From Verticillium longisporum (Eukaryota; Ascomycota; Sordariomycetes; Glomerellales; Plectosphaerellaceae), in contig JAETXT010000001.1 in the NCBI GenBank assembly GCA_019188255.1, positions 3,968,001-4,032,000 on the forward strand: a stretch of 64,000 bases of DNA, in the 5' to 3' direction. A program made the position numbers and the translations under genes. Below the pieces are notes generated by a model. It had not been told where the DNA came from. It ran no database searches and saw only the letters and a program-made list of their open reading frames with translations. Positions 1 to 10,049 of the stretch are shown here, one piece after another (within the stretch, counting starts at the first letter, position 1; the number at the start of each line of letters is the position of its first letter).

Positions 1-684
1 AGGTAATCTCCTATTACTATCTCTTTAGAAACGGTTATTATAAAGCTATTATATTAGAATAAATAATTTACGATGATCTTAATAGTATATCTAGCCTAGC
101 TTAGTAATAATATAAGGGGCTCTTTTTATTATAGGGATATAGCGTATATTAATAGTTTCGCTTCTCGGCTTAGCTACTATTACCGTTTTCTTTAGAGTAG
201 CTCTATATTTAGGGCTTATACTTTAACTAGGTATAGTCTTATTAGTAATAATAGCCCTATAGGCCCTAATAGTAGGGGCCTTTTTAGTAATTAATTTAGC
301 TAGATAATATAATTATTATATAAATTATTATATAGGGATTATTAAATAAAACTTATATAGTATATTTATAATAATAATTATTATTATTATTACTATTATT
401 ATAGCTATTATTATTATTATTATTATTACTATTATTATTATAATTATTATTAATTTATTAAGATTTAGTTTAATTATAATTATTAAGTTTATTTATTCTT
501 AAATTCTAATCTAGGTAATAATTTAGATATTTAAATAATTTATACTTTATATTCCTTCCTTCTATTATTAAATTACTTTCTAGGAAGGAATATAGGTTTA
601 TTAGATAGCATTCCCTAGACTCTATAATAGCCTATATTATTATATTAATATTACTATATCGTATAACCTAAAATTACCTAAGCC
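1..684. repeat. AT-rich RIP-mutated repeat DNA
   Basis: This stretch is made almost entirely of TA, TT, AA and AT dinucleotides with scattered GG/CC. I count one TG and one CA between 1 and 680. Near-absence of CpA/TpG with excess TpA is the known outcome of repeat-induced point mutation in ascomycetes. No open reading frame of use remains, and the original element cannot be identified. It ends abruptly at about 684, where base composition becomes ordinary. Confidence 0.75.
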
Positions 685-1449
685 TGTTACGACCTGGCAG
701 CTTCCGAAGAGGGGAACACTGTCAGAGGGTTAGGGTTGCTGTTAGCAGAAGCTTAGGTTGTGACTCTGAGACGATGTGGTGTCGTAAGGCGTTGCGCACT
801 CGTTACAATGAATACAAGGTAAGACTTAGATTGATCACTGTCGTGAGAAAGAATGTAAGTTATCTACAAGTCCAGAATGCCCGTCCTTATATACCCGTTC
901 ATCCTGTCCTTGTTGTGTTGGTTAGTGAGCCTATGTTGGATGGCTCACTGTTAGTTCGTGATCCTCTCCGTGTTGGATCGGGGATCACGGTGATCCTAAC
1001 AGGTTGGTGATCCATGTTCTTGGATCACCGTTCCTGGTGATCTGGTCACGTGACTGCGTGCCAGCCGTTCTTATCTTATCGCTCCCTTTGGCTGTGTCAT
1101 CCTTCCTAGCTATCCTTGGGTCTTTTGACCTGGTCCTCTGGTTGTTACAAAGCCCTACTACCTATTTAGGTTTAGGTTTTCTTTTAGGTAGCCCATTTAA
1201 GCCTAAAACCTATTTAGGTAGTAGAGTAATAGGTTTTAGGCGGGTTTAGGTTTTTACGCTAAGCCTCTAGGTACCTAATAGGTTAAAATCTTTAGGTATT
1301 CCTAAGCCTAGTTCGTACTCGATATCATTTCCTTCTCTATAAAGGGCACGCAGACCTTTAGCTAGATTCTCCCTTTGTTCTCCTCTTTATCTAGTAATAA
1401 TACTTTAAGGTCTCGTTCCAATCAAAAGCCCTGCGACCAGCCCCTTACA
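685..1449. mobile_element. Probable solo LTR of a retrotransposon
   Basis: The segment starts TGTTACGACC and ends CCCCTTACA, giving the TG...CA ends of an LTR with short imperfect inverted termini (TGTTA / TTACA). At about 765 bp it is a usual LTR size, and no internal gag-pol sequence is seen next to it. Base composition differs sharply from the RIP-mutated flank. The five bases outside each end (AAGCC and CTTGA) do not match, so no target-site duplication supports the borders. A TA-rich imperfect hairpin around ACCTATTTAGG lies at about 1156-1230. The orientation and the family (a Ty3-type is plausible) are inference. Confidence 0.45.
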
Positions 1450-2025
1450 CTTGAATCGTATTATATAACTTTCGTAAACCTTAGAAGTGCTAGCAGCTTC
1501 AGTAACGAGGTCATGGCTCTGTCTCTCCTTGCCATTTCATTAGCCCCTTAATTATGGTGCTCAATCTCGATAGTCTTGAATGTGCATAGTATTAGGAGTC
1601 TGTGTGCCCCGTTGGTAGTAAAGATATGACCTGGGTGCATTGCTCTTTGCTTTGACAACTATCCTTGCGCTAGAGATTTATTCTTTCTAAGCTAGAGAAG
1701 TTGCGCTTCACCTGAACCTTAACTTCTTGATTCACTTATGTCGGCTATAAATGAGAAGACTTTTTACTTACTGTGCTAAGGCTGTGCTTCTCGCCTGCAT
1801 ATTCTTACTATCCGAGACTCACATCATCTATGGTTGAAAGAAGGAAAAACAGGGCTCTACCAGATTCCTTTGTCAATCACCAAGGTTTTCCTGTTTTCTT
1901 TAGTTAAAGCATACATTCAGGCAATCAAACGGCATTGAAGCAACGCCTCGAAGTGCTCTTGAGTGGTATGAGTCTGTGTCTCAGTCGTTTCACGGGTTTC
2001 CCGCAACGACATCATATGGAAGCAT
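1450..2025. other. Intergenic, no gene seen
   Basis: Between the LTR-like element and the alpha-galactosidase stop codon I see no supported coding sequence. Short open frames are not conserved-looking. The right part is expected to hold the 3' UTR of the alpha-galactosidase. Confidence 0.5.
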
Positions 2026-3559
2026 CTACAGCTCATCCTTGGTCATTGAGTACCTCTTCAACCCCGGAGCCTTGGTCCTCAATCTGTAGGCAACAACACC
2101 ATGCCTCGGCACCTTGGCCTCAATGACGCCCCTTGCCTTGACTGCACCAATATGCTTGCCGAAGAGCCGCTCATCGTCCTTGAGCAAGCCCTCCTTGTAC
2201 GGCAGCTCAGTCGAATTATACCACTTGGTTTTGTCGAACAGCTTCGCCGCCTTGTCTCCATCCTTCTTCTCACTGGCGTCGAGAAGACCCTCCGCAACGT
2301 CATCGGGCATGCGGTTAGCCCAGAGATCGTAAATCTGCCACTCATGTTGCACCTGTTCCGCCGAGCCCCCGGACCATCCCTAACAAAGACCTCCTCGAGA
2401 TCAATCTTCATCTGACGGTCCTCGTCCGCCGCGTTCAAAAATACAACGACCTGGTCGCCGTTTGCCAACCACCCACTCCAGACCTGCGTCTCGCCGACGC
2501 CGTACTTGTCCTTCTTGACGTCGTAGTCAATGGCCACGCGCAGAGCTGACCTCGCCGCCGGGTCCTGGCTCACTGCGATGATGGCCGGGTTGTTCAGAAT
2601 CGTCAGCGCTGAGGCAGAGAGCTTCCTCAGGTCGGTGCCGATGAGCAGCGGGCTCTTGACGAGCGCCCACATGGTGAAGTGCGCCTTGTACTCGTCATCC
2701 GTCATGCCACCCTGCCCGACCTCGAGCATGTCGAGGTCGTTCCAGCCGCCGGGTTGCGCGCGGTCAGCATATGCGGCGACCTTGTTGAGGATGTTCAACA
2801 CAGAACAGTGCGTGCCCCACGATGTGCACAACGGGTTGCTCGGGTCTTCGCAGCTACAAAGCACGTCGGGCCGAGAAAACGAGTCGTAAATGTCGCCTGA
2901 CATGCGCCACGAGTTGGCAATGGAAACACCCCAAGAGTAGACGTAGTCCTCGCCCCAGTTGCATAGAGAGTAGACCATCGGCCTGCCGGTGGTATTCAAA
3001 GCTTTGCGCATCGTGTCGAAACGGTCGAAGGAGACCTTGGGGGACCCGTGGCGGCCCATGGAATAGCAATTGTCGTATTTCAGATAATTGACGCCCCAGG
3101 CCGCGAAGGACTTGGCATCATTCTCTTCCCAGTCGAGAGAGCCCGGGTAGCGGGCGCAGGTCATCTCGCCAGCGGTGCCGTACATGCCGAAGAGCATACC
3201 CATGTCATGGATGGCGGCCGAGACCGCCTTCATGCCACTCGGAAACTTGGTGCGGTCCTCGTACTGGAAGCCATCCTCACCTCGACCGCCGGACCAGCAG
3301 TCGTCGAGGACGACATAGTTGTAGCCCAGGTCGCGAAGGCCAAGGTCGACAAGCTTTCTGGATGTGTCTAGGAGCAGAGCCTCCGAGACGTCACACCCGA
3401 GTGCGTTCCAGTTGTTCTGATACGGTGAGCATGTCTGTCGCCGGCACAGAGTGACGCACGTACCCATCCCATCTGCGGCGTCCTCGCGAGGCCATTGTTC
3501 AGGGCGCTGACAACACTTATTAGGGACACGATGGTGGACGTTGTGGCAAGTGGTGCCAT
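2026..3559 (-). CDS. GH27 alpha-galactosidase, frame-broken, C-terminal KDEL
   Basis: Hydrolyses terminal alpha-1,6-galactose from melibiose, raffinose-type sugars and galactomannan. Exon 1 is 3559-3464 (hydrophobic signal peptide, then MGW); a 47-bp GTACGT...CAG intron follows and exon 2 runs 3416-2026, giving the family signature MGWNNWNALGC. GH27 motifs are present: DDCW (about 70-73), the nucleophile in KYDNC (Asp147) and the acid/base in RMSGD (Asp207). The frame breaks in a run of five C on the + strand (2366-2370). One more base there would join the catalytic domain to the C-terminal beta-domain (QIYDLWANRM onward) and give about 495 residues, the normal family length. The last residues are TKDEL before TAG, a canonical ER-retrieval signal that is unexpected on a digestive enzyme. 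It is divergent to the sugar permease at 4672. Family assignment is firm; secretion versus ER residence is open. Confidence 0.9.
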
Positions 3560-4671
3560 GATTGCGATGAATGGCGGAGAAGCTATATGCGTGTGTGTCC
3601 GACAAGGGATGCCCTGGTTCAGGATTGAGTCTTGGGCAAGTGATTTAGGACAAGGATCGGAACAAGGCTGGAAGAAAGGGCCTCGGGCTTCAGATCAAGC
3701 TATGCAACATGATTGAAGACGAAGGGAGTATACCGGCACCTCTATACTCGGGTCGTCGAGCTTACTAGACATTGTTCCGTACAAGGTTCGCTTGAAGCCG
3801 TCGAAGCCGGCAAGCGGCGGGGAACGGCAGGGAAACTCGTCGGTTTACTTGCGGAAAACACCCGCATACGAATGGTACGGGGAGAATGAGGGGCATTTCG
3901 GCGAATTTGTGCGTGGCCCCGCAAAGCTTTGAGCATCGATCAACTCCTTACGTGGGAGTGTTTGGTTGACAGCTCAAGCCCCTGGGCATCCAGCGAGCGA
4001 GAGATTCAGCGGCCCAATCATGGATGCAACCGAATAGTTCTTGTTACCAACGTCGCATTCCATGCTCGATCACTTGCTGTGAAGACTTGTTCGCGTGGCA
4101 TTAGTGTCGAGTTTTCCGCACGAGTTTTCCGCCGAAAAGAAAACCTTGGTGCGGGTTAACATACTTGACTCGTGTGTTTGCGCTGCCACGGACGACTGAC
4201 GATGATCTCTGCCTCCTGGGACCTCTCATGGTCGCACTCACGCGGAGCCCCCGCACTGCAACGCATTCGATCCCCAGACCTCCTGCCCCGGACTAAACAT
4301 CTCTAGCGTGATGTTTATCGACAGGCGAGCCCCAAGGTTGGGGACAAATGACAACTCAGGCTAGTCTAGAGGCGGGCCGAATGCCGCGAATTTTGCGCCA
4401 ACGCCCAGACTTGTTTGACCATCCATGAACAACATCGCCTCGTCGTCCATCGTCTCTCATACTTTGCCTCCCACGGTGGTCATGTCTATATAGGAAATGA
4501 CTGCCCTCGCCATCTGAGACGACGGTTCCTCCCTGAAGTATCATACCATTCTCTCTACTCACGGCATCAACAACCACTTGGCTCTCTCTCTCGTCTGTTT
4601 TCAGGCACCGAGTGGACGAGCAGCACCACCACTACTGCGACCATCACCATCCAACTGTGGCGGTATTGGAG
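3560..4671. promoter_or_regulatory. Divergent promoter of alpha-galactosidase and sugar permease
   Basis: This 1.1-kb spacer separates the two divergent start codons and holds no gene. At 3818-3831 it carries CGG, eight bases, then AGG, which matches the CGGN8(C/A)GG site known for the fungal Zn2Cys6 regulator AmyR. A CTGGGG hexamer on the minus strand near 4272 fits the CreA/Cre1 consensus SYGGRG. Both motifs are short and can occur by chance, so co-regulation by sugar induction and glucose repression is a hypothesis. Confidence 0.4.
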
Positions 4672-6387
4672 ATGGCCGGTACCACGGAGAAGATGGACAA
4701 TGTCCAGATCGAGGATGCTACCCTCAGCGAGCCCACCGTACTGACGGCCCGCGCCCAAGAGGCTGTCGAAGCGCAGCATGCCATCACCCTGAAGGAGGCT
4801 CTGCGTGCCTATCCCATGGCTATTTTCTGGAGTTTGATGGTGTCCATGTGTGTCATTATGGAAGGTGCGTCTCATCTCCCCCTTTCTGTGGTCCCCTGTT
4901 GGATCTGAAGTTCCGACGCGACGAGAGAGTACTGACAGAGTCGGCCGATAGGTTACGACACAATCCTGATAGGCAATTTTTACGCCTACCCCCAATTCGC
5001 CAAGAAGTACGGCCAGTATATCGATGATAACGGCAAGCACCAACTGTCAGCTCCGTGGCAAGCCGGTCTCAGTAACGCCAGCGGTGTCGGCTGCTTCATT
5101 GGTGTCCTTCTCAACGGTTACCTCGTCGCCAAATTTGGTCAGAAGAGGATCCTCATCATCTCGCTGTTTGTGCTGTCGGCCTTTATTTTTATGACCTTCT
5201 TCGCCCACACCATCGTCATCCTCATGATCGGTCAGTTCTTCTGCGGCCTCCCCTGGGGCGTCTTCGCCACGTCGGCGCCGGCCTACGCCTCCGAGGTTCT
5301 GCCCATGAGCCTCCGCGTCTATCTCACGAGCTGGACCAACATGTGCTTCATTATCGGCCAGCTTATTGCTGCGGGCGTGCTCGCCGGCCTCGTCGACCGG
5401 CCCGACGAGTGGGCGTACCGTATTCCCTTTGCTCTGCAGTGGACGTGGCCCGCCTTCCTGATCCCCATCCTCAGCTTTGCGCCCGAGTCGCCCTGGCACC
5501 TGGTTCGCATGGGCCGCCTCGAGGATGCCGAGAAGTCACTGCGCCGCCTGCAGCGCGACGACGTGACCGACGGGTCGTCCAAGTTCAGCGTCAAGGCGAC
5601 ACTGGCCGAGATTGTGCACACCAACAATGTCGAGATTGAGCTCACAGCCGGCACGAGCTACTGGGACTGCTTCCGAGGTACCGAACTGCGCCGCACGGAG
5701 ATTGCGTGCGTGACCTTTGCCGGACAGGTGCTCGCCGGCTCTTCATTCGCATACAACTCGACCTACTTCTTCCAGCAGGTCGGACTCGACACGGACCAGA
5801 CGTATTACCTCAACACGGGCGGCACAGCCATGGCGCTCGTCGGCACGCTAGTCAACTGGTTCTGCCTCATGCCCTATTTTGGACGCCGGCGCATCTACCT
5901 CTGCGGCATGGCCACCATGGCAACAGTGCTGTACATTATCGGCATCCTCAATGTCTGGACGGATCGCAACTCGGTGGGCATGGTGCAGGCAGTCTTGACG
6001 CTCGTGTGGACCTTTGTCTTCCAGCTGTCGGCGGGTCAATTGGGCTGGGCCATCCCGGCCGAGATTGGCTCGACGCGACTGAGGCAGAAGACGATTTGCC
6101 TGGCGCGTAACTCGTACTATGTCATTTCAGTCATCTCCCAGGTCTTGCAGCCGTACTTCATGAACCCGGGCGAGCTGAACCTGCGTGGGTACACGGGATT
6201 CATCTGGGGGAGCACCGCGTTCGCTGTGTTTGTGTGGGCGTTCTTCCGTCTTCCCGAGTCCAAGGGCCGCACATACGAGGAGCTCGACTACCTGTTCGCC
6301 CACCTCACGCCGACCAGGAAGTTTGCCTCGGCCAAGGCTGAGATTTTTGGAGCCGAGGGTACCGAGGGCAAGATGATGGCCGAGTAG
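4672..6387 (+). CDS. MFS alpha-glucoside/oligosaccharide:H+ symporter
   Basis: Plasma-membrane sugar permease of the MAL/maltose-permease group. Exon 1 is 4672-4864; an 87-bp GTGCGT...GATAG intron (4865-4951) joins as MEG-YDTILIG, and exon 2 runs 4952-6387, giving 542 residues with about 12 membrane segments. Sugar-porter signatures are visible: LIGNFYAYPQF after TM1, PESPW in the central loop, YWDCFRGTELRRTEI before TM7 (typical of the alpha-glucoside clade) and PESKGRTYEEL after the last segment. The start at 4672 gives MAGTTEKMDNV; an in-frame ATG at 4612 would add a His-rich 20-residue leader and seems less likely. It is divergent from a GH27 alpha-galactosidase, so raffinose/melibiose-type sugars are plausible substrates. 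That is inference, by analogy with fungal raffinose/sucrose transporters such as Metarhizium Mrt. Confidence 0.93.
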
Positions 6388-8134
6388 AGCGAGGCATGAT
6401 ATCCAATGTTTGGTTTGGGTTGGTGGTGTTTCAAGGTGTTCAATAATGATGGATGAATAAATGAATGCATACAGTTCAAGTCCAAGCAAGATGCCCGTTG
6501 TGATATGTGATTCGATATCGTTGCCTGGACGTGGACTCGTCAGGAGTTGAGGACGTCTCCTCAGGAAGGAGCAGTTGACGGTCCATTTTGATGACATAAT
6601 CGTCATTCTGTGGGAGAGGTTTGGGAGGAGAATACTGTGTCTAGGTACCTAGGTACCTAGGTACCTACCGAAGACGGACTCGCCGATACAGTGTCGCTGA
6701 CTAGCCTGGACGCCGAGCACTGTGTGTGCAGAACAAGTCAAGTCAGTTAGCGTCAGCCAAGGAAGTCGCGAGTCGTGCCCCACTTCCCAGTTCTGGCCAC
6801 TCCGGTCAGGTCCTTCTTGCCTGCCAAGTCAGTGACATTTTGAATCTGTGTCAATCAATCCTGCCGCCGCCCACCGCCGGGAGCCCCCCCTCCCCGCCCT
6901 CGCCAGGTCTCAGAAACACTGCCAGCAGCACCCAGCATGCAACTACTGGCCAGCTACGCCATTGCACGTCGGCATCCTTTGGGTCCGCGTATGGCGCCGG
7001 TTTTCATTGAGCCAACCTTGCTTTGGGCCGCTACAGCCCTCGAGCACATGGCAGACAAGGGCGAGGCACCACTACGGCTAGGCGGGAGGCTTTGATGACG
7101 ACAAGCGTCGTCGAGGGGCCAGCCAGTCGAGGCACCCACGCTCTTGTTCCTCTATCGCCGATGGGGCAGCATTGAAGACAAGCCGTGACAGAAGAAAAAC
7201 CCGAACGCTGGGGACGAGCGCTGAAGACGGACTTTGACGTGGGGTTCACGGCAACAGCGAACATTCACGGAACCGGAACAGCGAAGGAGCGGGTTACTGA
7301 AGGCTGGGCGAGAGCGAGTCAACTGTCCAGCAACCAAGCGAGCAGCACTGCAAAGCGGCCTTCTCTCGCCTCGAAACATGGCCGATGCTCATCGTTCATG
7401 CCTTTGCCTTGAGATCAGCAAGGGACGCCAGGCAAAAGAAGGGCAGCGAACGAACCATACAGCTGGCGTCAGATCCAGAGAATGCACATCTCGCAGCCGT
7501 CCCGTGTTGCCCATGCTGAGAGGCTGCAATGCCCACAGGCTGAATTTCCGTGCTCGCTTGCTTGTTGCTGGTGGCACTGCTGACGGCTCTGCTGACGAGA
7601 CTGGCAGTCTGACGGAGACTTGGCTCAAGGTACAACGCGCAGCGCCTGCCCTGATCGTCGCCCAAACCTCCGCTCTTTCGGACGTTACTGGCGCCCCGAC
7701 TCGCCGCCATGCCAGATTCAAGCGCTCATCACTACCTAGTCAACACCCCCAGGAACGCTGATCAAGGTTCAGCAGACGACCCTGGTGGCCCTGGTCCTGA
7801 TGGTGCTGCCGTCTTGGGGGACCTCTCCTGTTCCCCCCTTCCATCTCCACGACTAAGCTCTTTTCAACCTGAACCTGATCCACGCCCCCATGTCAGGTCC
7901 ACCCTGCGCAATCGATCCGATCACATCTGATTCCTTCACCTTGCTCCAACCGGCCTCTGCTCTGACACTGTCTGACCTCTCAGCAATAGCCTTTTTGACT
8001 TTCAACGGCGCACCACCCGAGCGAACCCCTTCTTCCCTTACAACAACCTTTCGCAATTTCCTGCTCTGCTGTCTGCTTGACCAAGACTTTTCGCCGTCTT
8101 TACACATCCTTCTGCTTTCGCACAGATCGCAGCA
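6388..8134. other. Intergenic, includes permease 3' end and promoter of next gene
   Basis: No supported gene. Open frames of 60-175 codons here overlap on both strands with no recognisable domain or consistent codon use. Apart from the TAGGTAC repeat listed separately I see only CT-rich promoter-like sequence before 8135. Confidence 0.5.
6641..6668. repeat. CTAGGTAC tandem palindromic repeat
   Basis: Three and a half copies of the 8-bp unit CTAGGTAC, each containing the KpnI-like palindrome GGTACC. Related TAGGTACC-type palindromes recur in other intergenic stretches of the window (43985-44001, 51754-51777, 57241-57250, 57831-57853). Confidence 0.85.
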
Positions 8135-9244
8135 ATGCCCATCCGCAATCCCTTCGCCCGCAGACCCGGCGCTGCCATCGGCGTTCAGGATGAGAACGCC
8201 CGGCCTGCCGATGACCGTCTCAACCCCTCGCACCCCGGGTTCGAAAAGGTCGACACTGTCGGCTCGAAGGCCTCTTCTGCTCTCAGCATCAACAGCGGAC
8301 CGGACAATGGCGAATACAAGATGAGCGGTATGCGTTGCTGTTCCCTCTGCTCTTTCTCCTCCTGCCTCCCGACCCTCCCTTGAGTCGACCTGCCCACCTC
8401 TCTCTCCTCACCTGTGCGCTGTGCCAAGTCGCAACGCGCGCCATCCACCAGCCCACCCGCCTTGCATTCGTCACGAGACCTTTGACTGACATGAGCACCG
8501 CCCACCAGTTGTCAATGATAGCGGAGTCTACCTGCCGGTGAGTGCAGTCGCCGTTCCTGGGCTGTGAACTGTCTGAGCGTTACTGATGCTGTGCACAGCC
8601 GTCACCTACAGAAGAGAAGGCCGCTTGGCCCAAGAAGCATCTCTCGTCAGCCCGCAACTCGACAGACACGCGCAACGGCAGCGTCGGCGACATTGAGCAC
8701 TTCTCAATTTCCCGCGAGTCTTTCGATTCCTACAGGCGATCATTTGTATGTTTTCTCCCCTTGCCGCGCCCGATGCGCCGCCCCACCGGCATCTGAGTCA
8801 GCTCGCAACCGGAACCTCCGGAACATATAGCTAATCGTATTTCTGCTCCAGGACATCTCGGCACGGTCGCCGATGCCGTCGCACGACCTCCCGGCGCGCC
8901 AATCTCTCGACTCGCACCGATTTCCCCGCCTGCCACGGTCGGCCTTTGATCGCAAGGCCGCCAACGAACCGCCGACGGTTGAGGAATCTCATTTTGAGGA
9001 CGTCGGCCTCAACGACGACCACAGGCACGGACAACCACAGCGCAAACGCGGCCTCTTTGCGCGGTTTGGCGACTCGAACACGGATCTGCACAAGGAGACG
9101 CCGTCGAGCCAGCCCAACAATAATGCCATGTCGCGGTTCCTCGGGCGCAAACGAGGACAGAGCCAGAGCGGCCAGGGTGCCGAGCTCGGCAGCATGGAAA
9201 GGCCGACGACAGCGACACCGGTTGAGGCGCAGGAGGTGCACTGA
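8135..9244 (+). CDS. Conserved fungal protein of unknown function, disordered
   Basis: Four exons: 8135-8327, 8509-8537, 8599-8745 and 8852-9244. All introns are GT-AG and the phases agree, giving 253 residues. The protein starts MPIRNPFARRPG and contains the Ser-rich stretch GSKASSALSINS, the short exon VVNDSGVYLP, a PSPTEEKAAWPKKHL segment, SISRESFDSYRRSFDISARSP and a basic GLFARFG tail. I recognise no catalytic domain, signal peptide or membrane segment. The composition (Ser, Arg, Pro, Asp) suggests an intrinsically disordered, phosphorylatable regulatory protein. The exon structure and lack of breaks support a real gene; the function is unknown. Confidence 0.8.
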
Positions 9245-10049
9245 TGACGAGTGAGGCCAGTTCGAGAGTCATGCTGGCCTTTGTTGTATCGGTTATAGAC
9301 TTTCGTTTATTTCCTTGGGAAGGCGTTCAGGACGGGGTTCCCTGGGACATCAAGTATGGGACGGCAAGGAAACGCATTCGCTACGGTTCATGGGAGAAAG
9401 CAGGATGCGGCATGGTTACGAGGGCTGACTGCCTCGACGAGGGCTGACTGCCTCGACGAGGGCTGACTGCCTCGACGAGGGCTGACTGCCTCGACGACAG
9501 ATGATGCAGAGAACACAGCGACGGCAAGAGACGGCGGGGAAAAGACGATGCACAAGAGTTTGCGATTGGGCTTTTTTAATGGTAATGAGACATGTCAACT
9601 TGCAAGACGATCCTCTGGCGCCCTTCGTGTCGTAGCCTTCATGGGCCTTGGCGGGGTTCCGAGATCGGGATCTGCCCCGCGGCGCCGGGGTCTTTGTGCC
9701 CCTCTCGAAGCGCAATGCCCAGCATCGCCAGGGCGCGAAAAGGGCGGCGGCGGTGGGAGGTCAGAGAGGAAGACTGAAAACATTCACTTGACGTGATCGA
9801 CTAGCCACTGGATCGCATGATGCACACATGCACTCATGGCACCAGGACCCATCTATTCGGCATTTGTCACCATGGACGCCCCCCACATGGCGGGATTCGA
9901 CGCCAGCGAAAAAGCCTTCATCATTCATGGGCATCAGAGAGTGAGTGAGTGACTGAAATAATAAAGTCGAGTCATCGCCACAACATCACCAACACCACGA
10001 CCACGGCTGCTATCGCCATCGTCACGGCACACACACTCTGCGACACACC
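9245..10049. other. Intergenic with minisatellite, no gene seen
   Basis: No supported coding sequence apart from UTRs. It contains the 19-bp tandem repeat at 9418-9493, and the right part serves as promoter for the PLP enzyme at 10050. Confidence 0.5.
9418..9493. repeat. 19-bp minisatellite, four perfect copies
   Basis: The unit ACGAGGGCTGACTGCCTCG is repeated four times head to tail without a mismatch, followed by a partial ACGA. Across each junction the arms CCTCG and CGAGG can pair around a one-base loop, so the array could form a row of small hairpins. It starts about 170 bp after the stop codon of the preceding gene, probably in or near its 3' UTR. Confidence 0.95.

Noticed and set aside
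727..740. Telomere repeat GGGTTAGGG
   Set aside because: Only about one and a half units, inside the LTR-like element and not in an array.
9880..9905. tRNA T-arm-like sequence (minus strand, TCGAATCCCGCC)
   Set aside because: The T-loop lacks the invariant TTC, and no acceptor or anticodon stem can be drawn around it.
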